A stretch of DNA of 6,946 bases from Candidatus Odinarchaeota archaeon. Its GTDB lineage: Archaea; Asgardarchaeota; JAGGXT01. Numbering within the stretch: the first letter of the stretch is position 1; the number at the start of each line of letters is the position of its first letter. Shown piece after piece: positions 1 through 6,479 of the stretch. Both the position numbers and the translations under genes were made by a program. The DNA lies in the NCBI GenBank assembly GCA_021162905.1, contig JAGGXT010000113.1, positions 1 through 6,946 of the forward strand, in the 5' to 3' direction. The notes under the pieces were generated by a model. That model searched no databases, was not told where the DNA came from, and worked only from the letters and a program-made list of their open reading frames with translations.

Positions 1-28
1 CTAAGAAGAAGTATAAGTATGAGTACTC

Positions 29-35
29 GGGTGGT
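29..35 (+). promoter_or_regulatory. Weak Shine-Dalgarno site for the PreA-like gene
   Basis: GGGTGGT ends three bases before ATG 39. It pairs only partly with the archaeal anti-SD (a GGTG core) and sits close to the start. The same heptamer precedes the aconitase X large-subunit gene, which supports it as a real ribosome-binding site in this genome. Confidence 0.45.
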
Positions 36-38
36 AAT

Positions 39-1166
39 ATGGGTGTTGATTTATCAGTAGAAATTTTAGGTTTTAAACTCAAAAATCCACTTATTCTATC
101 ATCAGGACCTAGAGGATGGAACGGAGAGGCTTTGAAGAGAGCTGCTCAAGCAGGTGCTGGTGCGGTAGTCACAAAAACTATATCCTTTGATCCAGCTGAG
201 GTGCCAAGACCATGCATAGTGAAAATTGGTGGTAAGCCTATTACTATAAATGCCGTTATAAATGCTGAAAAATGGAGTGACCTAACTTTGGAGGATTGGG
301 TTGAACGAGAAATAAAAATAGCAAAAGAGGGTGGAGTCCCAGTTATAGGAAGCATCTGGGCACCACCAAGGCAGGCAGATAGAATTGGCGAATTGGCAGA
401 AATGGTAATGGATGCAGGTGCTGATATGATAGAAGTTCCCGGTTATTCTCCAAAGGAAGTGATTTCTCTTGTTGGTAAGATAAAGGAGAACAAGAAAGTA
501 GATATACCAGTAATTACGAAATTAGCATTGGACGTCTTTGAGTTCGAACCTTATATTGAAGCTGCTGAAAAAGCGGGAGCTGATGCCATCTCAGGAATAG
601 ATACTATGGGACCTGCATTAGATATAGACGTTGAAACTGGAAAACCTGTTGTTGGAAGTGAAACCGGGTTTGGTAGAGTTTCAGGACAATATATATTCCC
701 ATTTGCACTATATTGGATAGCACGAACTAGGCAACTAACAAAACTGCCAATCCTCGGGGTTGGAGGAATAACTAAAGGAACTGATGTCATAAAGATGATG
801 ATGGCTGGTGCAAATGCTGTTCAAATGCATACTATTGTCATCATAAAGGGATATGAAGTATTTCAAAAATTAAGAAAAGAGATAGAGGAATACCTAGAGA
901 GAAAAGGATACTCATCAATACAAGAAATTATAGGGTACACTCAGCAATTCTTGGTTCCTGAAAAAATAAAGGTGAAATATGGAGGAGTTGTCTCAAAAGT
1001 AGACCCAGAGAAATGTACTGGTTGTAAATTATGCACGCAAGTTTGTTGTTGGGATGCAATACACATGGTTGATAAGGTAGCTGTATCTGACCCAAATAAA
1101 TGTTATGGCTGCGGGATGTGTGTGAGTGTCTGCCCGACAAATGCAATTACACTTGTCGAAAAATAA
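39..1166 (+). CDS. PreA/dihydroorotate dehydrogenase-like flavoprotein with C-terminal 2x[4Fe-4S] ferredoxin domain
   Basis: The 375-residue protein has an FMN-type TIM barrel (about residues 1-310) joined to a ferredoxin domain (about 318-375). Barrel marks are the N-terminal GFKLKNPLIL strand, K46 in VVTKT, K161 in ITKLALD, and the phosphate-binding strands GVGGI (240-244) and AGANAVQM (256-263). The cluster ligands are C326/C329/C332/C336 and C355/C358/C361/C365. This arrangement resembles PreA, the catalytic subunit of NAD-dependent dihydropyrimidine dehydrogenase, though PreA is somewhat longer. The loop that reads N-x-S-C-P-N in class 1B dihydroorotate dehydrogenases reads VPGYSPK here (133-139), so the Asn is lost and Ser137 sits at the base position; the substrate is therefore unlikely to be orotate. 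No PreT or PyrK partner is in the window. The protein is presumably cytosolic and exchanges electrons with ferredoxin. The frame stays open to the window edge, but no ATG, GTG or TTG lies in frame between positions 3 and 38, so ATG 39 is the best visible start. The family call is firm; the reaction is unknown. Confidence 0.85.
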   Translation: MGVDLSVEILGFKLKNPLILSSGPRGWNGEALKRAAQAGAGAVVTKTISFDPAEVPRPCIVKIGGKPITINAVINAEKWSDLTLEDWVEREIKIAKEGGVPVIGSIWAPPRQADRIGELAEMVMDAGADMIEVPGYSPKEVISLVGKIKENKKVDIPVITKLALDVFEFEPYIEAAEKAGADAISGIDTMGPALDIDVETGKPVVGSETGFGRVSGQYIFPFALYWIARTRQLTKLPILGVGGITKGTDVIKMMMAGANAVQMHTIVIIKGYEVFQKLRKEIEEYLERKGYSSIQEIIGYTQQFLVPEKIKVKYGGVVSKVDPEKCTGCKLCTQVCCWDAIHMVDKVAVSDPNKCYGCGMCVSVCPTNAITLVEK

Positions 1167-1170
1167 TCAC

Positions 1171-1193
1171 TTTTCCATATTTTTCTATATTTT
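1171..1193 (+). terminator. T-rich archaeal terminator after the PreA-like gene
   Basis: Just past the stop at 1164-1166, the + strand carries T runs at 1171-1174, 1180-1184 and 1190-1193 in a nearly C/G-free stretch. Archaeal RNA polymerase terminates at such U-rich tracts without needing a hairpin, and I saw no convincing inverted repeat. The tract lies in the 25-nt convergent gap and runs two bases into the SDR stop codon. The call is inferred from composition and position only. Confidence 0.5.
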
Positions 1194-1947
1194 ATATTAA
1201 GGCTCCACTGGCTACAATTACACTCCCAGAAAGGTAATCATTTTTTGCTGCAAAAACTACAACCTCGGCTATTTCTTCGGGAGTTGCAAAACGACCAAGT
1301 GGTATTACTTTTTCAATTCTTTTTATTAGTTCCTCTGAAGTTTGTTTCCAATTATCAGTCATTGTAGCTCCTGGAGCTATTGCAACAACAGATATATTGT
1401 ATTGTCCAAGTTCTTTAGCTAAAGCTTTCGTAAATCCAATAATTCCAGCTTTCGCGGCAGCATAATGAGAAACGCCTATTTCGTGATGCCACGGAAAAGC
1501 ATAGCCAACTATCCCATAGACTGATGTTATATTTATTATCTTACCAGATCTTTGATTAATCATATATTTAATAGCAGCATGCGTACAATTGTAAACACTT
1601 GTCAAGTTAACACGAATCATAAAGTCCCATTCTTCTGGAGATATATCTTGAATAAAGCCATATTTAAAAACGCCTGCATTATTTACAAGGATATCGATTC
1701 TTCCAAATTTTTCTACAGTTTTCTCTATTAAGCGTTTAGCATCCTCGTAGATTCCAACATCTGCTTGAATAACAAGAGATTCTACTCCATATTTCGATAC
1801 TTCTTTTTGAACTTCAAATGCAGCATTTTTCGATTTATTATAATTTATAGTAACATTGCATCCCTCTTTAGCAAGAGCTATTGCGATTGCTCGGCCTATA
1901 CTACGTGAAGACCCAGTTACCACACAAACCTTTCCCTTTAAGCTCAC
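1192..1947 (-). CDS. Short-chain dehydrogenase/reductase (FabG-like SDR)
   Basis: This 251-residue classical SDR has a Rossmann fold and is a cytosolic NAD(P)-dependent alcohol/ketone oxidoreductase of unknown substrate. Visible motifs are TGSSRSIG (11-18), D63 (cofactor adenine contact), NNAG (89-92), N114, S142, Y162-x3-K166 and PG (192-193). The catalytic Asn-Ser-Tyr-Lys set is complete. Two features are odd. The middle Gly of the TGxxxGxG cofactor loop is Ser16. The stretch from the catalytic Ser to the Tyr is 20 residues, against about 13 in FabG, and the inserted loop (about 149-159) carries two adjacent His that may shape the active site. R15 hints at NADP(H), without certainty. The start is GTG at 1947, and GTGA overlaps the upstream MtrH-family stop by 4 nt, so the two are probably translationally coupled. 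The family is certain; FabG in a fatty-acid cycle is unlikely in an archaeon. Confidence 0.9.
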   Translation of the reverse strand: MSLKGKVCVVTGSSRSIGRAIAIALAKEGCNVTINYNKSKNAAFEVQKEVSKYGVESLVIQADVGIYEDAKRLIEKTVEKFGRIDILVNNAGVFKYGFIQDISPEEWDFMIRVNLTSVYNCTHAAIKYMINQRSGKIINITSVYGIVGYAFPWHHEIGVSHYAAAKAGIIGFTKALAKELGQYNISVVAIAPGATMTDNWKQTSEELIKRIEKVIPLGRFATPEEIAEVVVFAAKNDYLSGSVIVASGALI

Positions 1948-2897
1948 GCTGTCTCACCATCCTCTCTCATTATTTCCTTTAAGTCGCCAGATCGGATAAC
2001 CCTCATAGCCTTGTATAACGCATGATCCCTTGATATAGATACAGGATAACCACTAAGTTTATTCGTGTAAGCCAAAATACCATCCACTATAGCGAGAGCA
2101 GGTATTACATACTTGGCACTGTAGATTTCGCCATAGAATAACCAATCAGCACCCATAACTTGATTTACCGAATAAAGGGCTGTTACAAAGCCAATAAAAG
2201 CAGGTTTTGAATATGGCCAACTTCCGATGAATTCTATTGCATTAACAGCTCCATTTCCTGTTGGCCATCCAAATTCTTTTTTAACAAGTTCTATAGCTTT
2301 AGCGGCAAGGCCTAAAGATGGGGGATCAAACACTATGGTATCTAGAAGCGGTTTTGTAATACCAAATTTTTCAGCTCTTGGTAAAAGTTCTTTAAGGATC
2401 ATTATTCTTCCAGTGGGGGTCGCGTCAGACGGATTTAAGGCCAAGAGAAAAGCACATTCTATTTTATTATTTTTTAACTCCTCCAACTCAGATTCCTTTG
2501 ATTCGGGTGATATTGCATCATAAATTATTCTATCGTTAGCTCCTACTTCATTTACATATCGAACTGCGGGCAATCTTATTTCGGGAACTGTGCCATCAAT
2601 AATTATTGGTTCGTCAGTAACATCTAATGCAAACTCAATATACTTCAACATTGCTTCGGCTGTTTGAGCATGAACATCCAATACAGGCTGAAGTCCAAAG
2701 CCCTTAGCAATTTCTTCATGCTGCTCAATAGCTTTCTTAGCTTTTTCACGATCAAACTCACCAGTCTTATGATTGGATACTATTTTATCATCTTTATGAA
2801 AAATGGTTCCAAGTACGGCGATAGAATTTTTGCCACCTTTTCTCCCGAAAATGACATTACCTACCTTAAATGTCTTCTCGTTTTCAAAATAGAACAT
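1944..2897 (-). CDS. MtrH-family methyltransferase (methyl-tetrahydromethanopterin:corrinoid type)
   Basis: The 317-residue protein is close to full-length MtrH, subunit H of tetrahydromethanopterin S-methyltransferase, a TIM-barrel enzyme that moves a methyl group between methyl-H4MPT and a corrinoid protein. Family features run in order: the FKVGNVIFG N-terminus, VLDVHAQTAEAM (72-83), PIIIDGTVPEIRLPAV (97-112), IIYDAISPE (124-132), LLALNPSDATPTGR (151-164), PLLDTIVFDPPSLGLAAKAI (183-202), GNGAVNAIE (214-222) and GADWLFYGEI (249-258). The other Mtr subunits (A-G) and any corrinoid protein are absent here, so it is probably not part of the sodium-pumping Mtr complex. It more likely resembles the stand-alone MtrH homologues of methylotrophic systems, such as MtoA in archaeal O-demethylation. 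I place the start at ATG 2897 because an ideal GGAGGT lies seven bases upstream; a longer frame from 2915 would contain that SD within its coding sequence. It overlaps the SDR by 4 nt. The family is firm; the methyl donor and acceptor are unknown. Confidence 0.88.
   Translation of the reverse strand: MFYFENEKTFKVGNVIFGRKGGKNSIAVLGTIFHKDDKIVSNHKTGEFDREKAKKAIEQHEEIAKGFGLQPVLDVHAQTAEAMLKYIEFALDVTDEPIIIDGTVPEIRLPAVRYVNEVGANDRIIYDAISPESKESELEELKNNKIECAFLLALNPSDATPTGRIMILKELLPRAEKFGITKPLLDTIVFDPPSLGLAAKAIELVKKEFGWPTGNGAVNAIEFIGSWPYSKPAFIGFVTALYSVNQVMGADWLFYGEIYSAKYVIPALAIVDGILAYTNKLSGYPVSISRDHALYKAMRVIRSGDLKEIMREDGETA
1954..1958 (-). promoter_or_regulatory. Shine-Dalgarno site for the SDR, inside the end of the MtrH-family gene
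   Basis: On the - strand GGTGA lies six bases upstream of the GTG start at 1947. It matches the 3' half of the archaeal SD consensus GGAGGTGA. It supports the GTG start, which overlaps the preceding stop codon. Confidence 0.55.
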
Positions 2898-2904
2898 ATA
2901 ACAT

Positions 2905-2910
2905 ACCTCC
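2905..2910 (-). promoter_or_regulatory. Strong Shine-Dalgarno site that sets the MtrH-family start
   Basis: On the - strand GGAGGT is followed by seven bases and then ATG at 2897-2895. The possible upstream ATG at 2915 would put this site inside the coding region and would add six residues (MLEVCY) that do not look like an MtrH N-terminus. Confidence 0.8.
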
Positions 2911-2913
2911 AAC

Positions 2914-2940
2914 AATTATAAAAAATAAATAGTGAAAAAG
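2914..2940 (-). terminator. T-rich tract between AOR and MtrH-family genes; possible terminator
   Basis: The 49-nt gap (2898-2946) is the largest in the - strand run. Read on the - strand it holds TTTTT (2939-2935) and a TTTATTTTTTATAAT block with six Ts at 2925-2920, just after the AOR stop. This could end or attenuate the AOR transcript. A TATA-like reading of the same block would place a start about 25 bases downstream, at or past the SD at 2905-2910, which fits poorly with SD-led translation. A terminator is therefore the better guess, but neither is proven. Confidence 0.35.
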
Positions 2941-2946
2941 ATTGTG

Positions 2947-4806
2947 TTACTTTTTAACTTTTTTTCTTAACTTCTCTAAGTCGCCTATGTATTCACTTAA
3001 TTTTAGTTTTTCTAACGTTTCTCTTAGCGGAATACCGTCTCTGTCCCAACCTCTGAGTTTATAGTATTCATCTTTCATTTTTTCTATATCTTCTGGCTTC
3101 AGTGCAACTCCTTTCTGAGGCCCAGTTTGAATTGGATCGTACATTCTTGGTGGTAAGCTATCATCATCTCTTGTAAATCCTTCTCTCGTATTAAACAATC
3201 TGGTTAGTGTATAGACCCTGTCAGTAACTTCTACTAAATCATCTCCAGTAACTTCTATTCCAGTTAATGCGGTATACAATGCAGCATATTCATCATAGCT
3301 TAATAATATAAATCTACAATAACCCATTATGTCTGGTAGTGTTCTTGAACGTTGAGAGTCTATAACCAATTGTGGCTTCTTCTTTATAGAGTATCTCTCA
3401 TAATCTGGATTGAATATCTCTACGTACATAGTCCATGCTCTATTGTGAGCCCCACCAATGTCATTTGTAACATACGCAAGAGCCATTCCAGGGGTGGATC
3501 GAGGATCGTATGCTGGCAGTTCCATACCCTTTACATTAACAGCATATCGTTCAGCGCCTTTGCCTATCTTTTGAGCCGCCCGTTTCGTTCCTTCTGCAAG
3601 TATATCTCCAAACCCTTCACGATAGGCTATTTTCTTTATCATTTCGACAAGAGCTTCTCCATTGCCGAAAGTCAATTCAATTCCGTCGGTGTCTTCCTTT
3701 GTTATTATACCACGTTCGTATAATTCCATCGCGAAAGCAATTACATTCCCTGCTGATATTGCATCTATTCCTAGGAAATCACAAAGTTCGTTAGCCTTCG
3801 CTACAGCATCAAAATCGGAAACTCCACAATTGGAGCCTAATAATGTTGCTGATTCGTACTCTGGTCCTTCTATTATTATGGTTCCATACTTTTCACTCTT
3901 TACTACATTAACACCACTACATGCTATTGGGCATCCAAAGCAAGCTCTATTCTTAAGTTTTATTCCTTTCTCATTTAGATACTTGCCACTGAAAACATGA
4001 GCATGCTCAAAATATGTAGTCTGGTAGTTCCTAGTTGGCAGTACACCCCATTCATTAGAATCAAGTGTTTGTAGCAGTGTCGTATTCTCAAGTAATTTAT
4101 TTCTAGCAGGACTTTGCATTGTTTTCTTAAATGCTTCATCAGCCAATTCAAGAAACTTCTTTGGGTCATGAATTTTTATATCTTTGGACCCTCTTACTGC
4201 AATTGCCTTTAGCTTCTTTGACCCCAATACCGCCCCAGCCCCACCTCTGGCAGCCTGTCTAAATAAATCGTTTGTTATACATGCAAACCTAACTAAGTTC
4301 TCACCAGCAGGACCTATTGCTGCTACTTTTATATTCCTATCGAAATGATCTTTCTTAATAATCTCATCTACTTCTTTAACTGGCTTACCCCAAAGATGTG
4401 ATGCATCAAGTAGCTTAACCTCATCGTCATTTATCCATAAGTAAACTGGTTTATCGGATGCTCCCTTGATGATGATTATATCATATCCAGCAAATTTTAG
4501 TTCTGGCCCAAAATGTCCGCCAGAAAATGTATCAAGATAAGCTCCAGTAAGAGGACTCTTAGTGATAAAAGCATATTTTGTTGACTTTGGAACGTATACC
4601 CCTGTAAATGGACCAGTAGCAACAATTATATGGTTTTCTGGGGAAAACGGATCTATGCCTGGCTTGTTTAAATCATAAAGCAACTTAGCACCAAAGCCAC
4701 GTCCGCCAACGAAACGCATAACCAAGTCTTTATCCAGCGGTTTTTTCTCTATTTTCTTTTCAGTTAAATCAACATATAAAACCGTATTTGCATAACCTGA
4801 GATCAT
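2947..4806 (-). CDS. Aldehyde:ferredoxin oxidoreductase, tungsten/molybdopterin catalytic subunit
   Basis: This 619-residue protein is full length for the AOR family, whose members oxidise aldehydes to carboxylic acids and pass electrons to ferredoxin using a bis-pterin tungsten (or molybdenum) site and one [4Fe-4S] cluster. The N-terminal domain shows VGGRGFGAKLLYD (33-45), ATGPFTG (63-69) and RGGAGAVLGSKKLKAIAV (187-204). Cluster ligands are C289, C292, C296 and C497. The two pterin-binding DxxGxD/C motifs are D343-FLGI-D348 and D492-IMGY-C497. E313 and H454 sit where Pyrococcus furiosus AOR has its active-site acid and His. The gene lies 15 nt after the aconitase X small subunit, with GGGAGG (4818-4813) six bases before ATG 4806. 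A four-cluster ferredoxin three genes upstream may be its electron partner. No signal peptide is present, so it is cytosolic. The substrate cannot be read from the sequence. A BamB-type benzoyl-CoA reductase role is not excluded, but no other bam genes are seen. Confidence 0.93.
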   Translation of the reverse strand: MISGYANTVLYVDLTEKKIEKKPLDKDLVMRFVGGRGFGAKLLYDLNKPGIDPFSPENHIIVATGPFTGVYVPKSTKYAFITKSPLTGAYLDTFSGGHFGPELKFAGYDIIIIKGASDKPVYLWINDDEVKLLDASHLWGKPVKEVDEIIKKDHFDRNIKVAAIGPAGENLVRFACITNDLFRQAARGGAGAVLGSKKLKAIAVRGSKDIKIHDPKKFLELADEAFKKTMQSPARNKLLENTTLLQTLDSNEWGVLPTRNYQTTYFEHAHVFSGKYLNEKGIKLKNRACFGCPIACSGVNVVKSEKYGTIIIEGPEYESATLLGSNCGVSDFDAVAKANELCDFLGIDAISAGNVIAFAMELYERGIITKEDTDGIELTFGNGEALVEMIKKIAYREGFGDILAEGTKRAAQKIGKGAERYAVNVKGMELPAYDPRSTPGMALAYVTNDIGGAHNRAWTMYVEIFNPDYERYSIKKKPQLVIDSQRSRTLPDIMGYCRFILLSYDEYAALYTALTGIEVTGDDLVEVTDRVYTLTRLFNTREGFTRDDDSLPPRMYDPIQTGPQKGVALKPEDIEKMKDEYYKLRGWDRDGIPLRETLEKLKLSEYIGDLEKLRKKVKK

Positions 4807-4821
4807 ATAATTCCTCCCTTA

Positions 4822-5244
4822 TTAATCTTCATAAACAAAAATTTCACCACTCTCACCATTTATTCTAACATGAGAATGATTTTTTATACTTTTTAAATCT
4901 TCAACCGAAACATCAACAATTGTAGGTATTTCGGCCAGAATCGCACCAAAGACTACTGGTGGGTCTGGAATTACCATTACTAGCGCACTTGGATTCTTTC
5001 TTATCAACTTCAGATAATATATTGTTGATGTAGACCCTACAGACCCTCTCCCACTATAGAACATGAATATCTTTCCAGCTATATTTTCCCCTTTCAGTGG
5101 GTGATTAAATTCTATAATTTCTCCCGTTTTTTGATTAACGCCCCCAAGAAATGATATGCTTTCTGTTGTAACTATAGCTTCCCCTTCCACAATTCCAGGG
5201 TATACTCCACGACCTTTAATGACTCTATACTTATTTTTTCTCAT
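4822..5244 (-). CDS. Aconitase X small (swivel) subunit, DUF126 family
   Basis: The 140-residue protein is the swivel-domain subunit of an aconitase X dehydratase. In archaea such two-subunit enzymes include phosphomevalonate dehydratase of the modified mevalonate pathway. Family marks are GxxxGEAIVT (17-26), the SFLGGVNQKTGEI stretch (31-43), GKIFMFYSGRGSVGSTS (57-73) with the conserved Gly/Ser loop that supplies the catalytic serine, and AEIPTIV (104-110). I start it at ATG 5244 rather than the in-frame GTG at 5253. The GTG is embedded in the SD (GGGAGGTG, 5258-5251), while ATG 5244 shares a base with the large-subunit stop in TAATG, a classic coupling arrangement. Coupled translation fits a 1:1 heterodimer with the large subunit. 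The family is firm; the substrate is open because the neighbours are not isoprenoid genes. Confidence 0.9.
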   Translation of the reverse strand: MRKNKYRVIKGRGVYPGIVEGEAIVTTESISFLGGVNQKTGEIIEFNHPLKGENIAGKIFMFYSGRGSVGSTSTIYYLKLIRKNPSALVMVIPDPPVVFGAILAEIPTIVDVSVEDLKSIKNHSHVRINGESGEIFVYED

Positions 5245-6467
5245 TACTCCCACCTCCCTGTGAATGCTGCCTTGATTACTTTATCTGTTCTACCGAAGTA
5301 AAATCCAGTTCCAGGTATAAATGACTGCCCATAATATGACTGCTTAACAGCATTAGTTGCTATCATTTCGGGTTTCTTTTTTAAGCCATCCATTAGCAAT
5401 GGGCATGTATCTCTATAAACCTTTGCACCAGTAGCCTCTATTTTATCAATTATGCCCATTCTCTTAGCAATTTCAAAAATCCCAGCCGATGTAAAAAACC
5501 AGACTTTCAACCCTTCTTTAACTTTTTTCCCTTCGAGTAAAGTTGCGTATTTCTTTAGTTCATCAAGAGATAAGTGAGGACATCCAATAACGACCGTTCT
5601 GACTTCACCAGAACCCGTCGTTAACTCCTTATATGTCCGTTCTATATCCTCATTTGTAATTGTTATTTTATCCTCTGGAACGTCTCCTTGAAATGCATCT
5701 TTTAGTGTTTTTGCTTCAGGCGTTACTCCTACTACATGATACAATGAAATTCCACCCATAAGTGCTAATGAGTTTGCTAATATCTTTAACTGGTCAATAG
5801 TTGGGTTTTTAATCCCATCAAAAACAGGGACTGCTGGGCCAACTATTTTTCCCACCTGGAATCCTAAAGAGCTGAAATCAGCATCATCTACAAGCTTTGC
5901 TTCTACCTTTACGAGTACTGTTCCTTTTCTATTCTCGGTTAGATGGTAACCATATTCTGGTGTTCTTCCTATTAATGCAGAAATAAGTCCACTTTGACCA
6001 CTTTCTCTATTTGTTCTAGCTCCAATCACACTATTAAAAAACGTAACAGCCGAGGATTCACATGATGCTATATGATCACCAAGCTTAACCAAGTCTTCTA
6101 TTAAATAGTATGGGGTGCATGTAAATGTTAGCCTGATACCAAGTCTTCTGAAAATTTCTACTATATTCATTGCCATTTTAACTACATCTTCTGAAATTCC
6201 TAGTTCAGTCCATCGTTCTCTATCTATCGAGAGTGTCTGGCATGTTGTAGGCACTTTTACTTTAACATCCTCTGTGATAAAGCTTTTAAGAAATTCATGT
6301 TCCCCGCGTATATTTGTGGATGTTAAACTTACATGAGCATAAACAATAGGAACTAATCTCTCAGCTCTCATTGCATCTCCAAAGCGTACCATTATCTCCA
6401 TCGCTTTTTGTAACAAAGGGCCTTGCTCGCCATCAAGTATTTTTTCTTCTTCCTTTGTAAGATACAT
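5244..6467 (-). CDS. Aconitase X large (catalytic) subunit, DUF521 family
   Basis: The 407-residue protein is the catalytic subunit of an aconitase X-type Fe-S dehydratase, usual in length for the archaeal split form. Motifs include LTKEEEKILDGEQG (3-16), AHVSLTSTNI (44-53), FTCTPYY (115-121), the CESSAVTFFNSVIGARTNRE block (136-155), GISLYHVVGVTPEA (239-252), IGCPHLSLDEL (294-304), DTCPLL (353-358) and a SYYGQ (377-381) near the C-terminus. C117, C296 and C355 are the likely iron-sulfur ligands. Archaeal homologues dehydrate mevalonate 5-phosphate to trans-anhydromevalonate 5-phosphate; bacterial homologues act on hydroxyproline derivatives. Linkage to AOR, ferredoxin, MtrH and SDR genes leaves the substrate uncertain, and this may be a paralogue with another role. 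The start is ATG 6467 with GGGTGGT just upstream, 12 nt after the ferredoxin stop. It ends in TAATG, overlapping the small subunit by one base. Confidence 0.92.
   Translation of the reverse strand: MYLTKEEEKILDGEQGPLLQKAMEIMVRFGDAMRAERLVPIVYAHVSLTSTNIRGEHEFLKSFITEDVKVKVPTTCQTLSIDRERWTELGISEDVVKMAMNIVEIFRRLGIRLTFTCTPYYLIEDLVKLGDHIASCESSAVTFFNSVIGARTNRESGQSGLISALIGRTPEYGYHLTENRKGTVLVKVEAKLVDDADFSSLGFQVGKIVGPAVPVFDGIKNPTIDQLKILANSLALMGGISLYHVVGVTPEAKTLKDAFQGDVPEDKITITNEDIERTYKELTTGSGEVRTVVIGCPHLSLDELKKYATLLEGKKVKEGLKVWFFTSAGIFEIAKRMGIIDKIEATGAKVYRDTCPLLMDGLKKKPEMIATNAVKQSYYGQSFIPGTGFYFGRTDKVIKAAFTGRWE
5251..5258 (-). promoter_or_regulatory. Shine-Dalgarno site that sets the aconitase X small-subunit start
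   Basis: On the - strand GGGAGGTG is followed by six bases and ATG 5244. It overlaps the last codons of the large-subunit gene. The in-frame GTG at 5253-5251 is the tail of this site and is unlikely to initiate. Confidence 0.75.
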
Positions 6468-6470
6468 GAA

Positions 6471-6477
6471 ACCACCC
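6471..6477 (-). promoter_or_regulatory. Shine-Dalgarno-like site for the aconitase X large subunit
   Basis: GGGTGGT on the - strand ends three bases before ATG 6467 (GGGTGGT-TTC-ATG). It is the same heptamer at the same spacing as before the PreA-like gene at 29-35, and it lacks the A of canonical GGAGG. Confidence 0.5.
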
Positions 6478-6479
6478 TT

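Noticed and set aside
3..38. In-frame open extension upstream of the PreA-like gene to the window edge
   Set aside because: No ATG, GTG or TTG lies in this stretch, the peptide (Lys/Tyr-rich) does not look like a barrel N-terminus, and an SD-like site precedes ATG 39.
146..1146. Three - strand open frames under the PreA-like gene
   Set aside because: They are shadows of the + strand gene, whose flavin and iron-sulfur motifs are complete.
2227..2921. Open frames on the + strand opposite the MtrH-family gene (2227-2523 and 2664-2921)
   Set aside because: They lie entirely over a well-supported gene and encode low-complexity protein with no family features.
2915..2930. TATA-like box as a promoter for the MtrH-family gene
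   Set aside because: The usual spacing of about 25 bases would place the transcript start at or past the SD, which conflicts with the strong SD at 2905-2910. A weak terminator fits better.
3352..4000. Two overlapping open frames on the + strand (3352-3723 and 3662-4000)
   Set aside because: Both are antisense to the AOR gene, whose motifs are intact throughout, and their translations show no recognisable domain.
3975..4169. 64-codon - strand frame inside the AOR gene
   Set aside because: It is a shifted frame within AOR; the AOR frame has no break there, so it is not a frameshift remnant.
2947..4806. AOR gene as BamB, the class II benzoyl-CoA reductase catalytic subunit
   Set aside because: BamB belongs to the same family, but no BamC-I partners or aromatic CoA genes are visible, so the general AOR call is kept.
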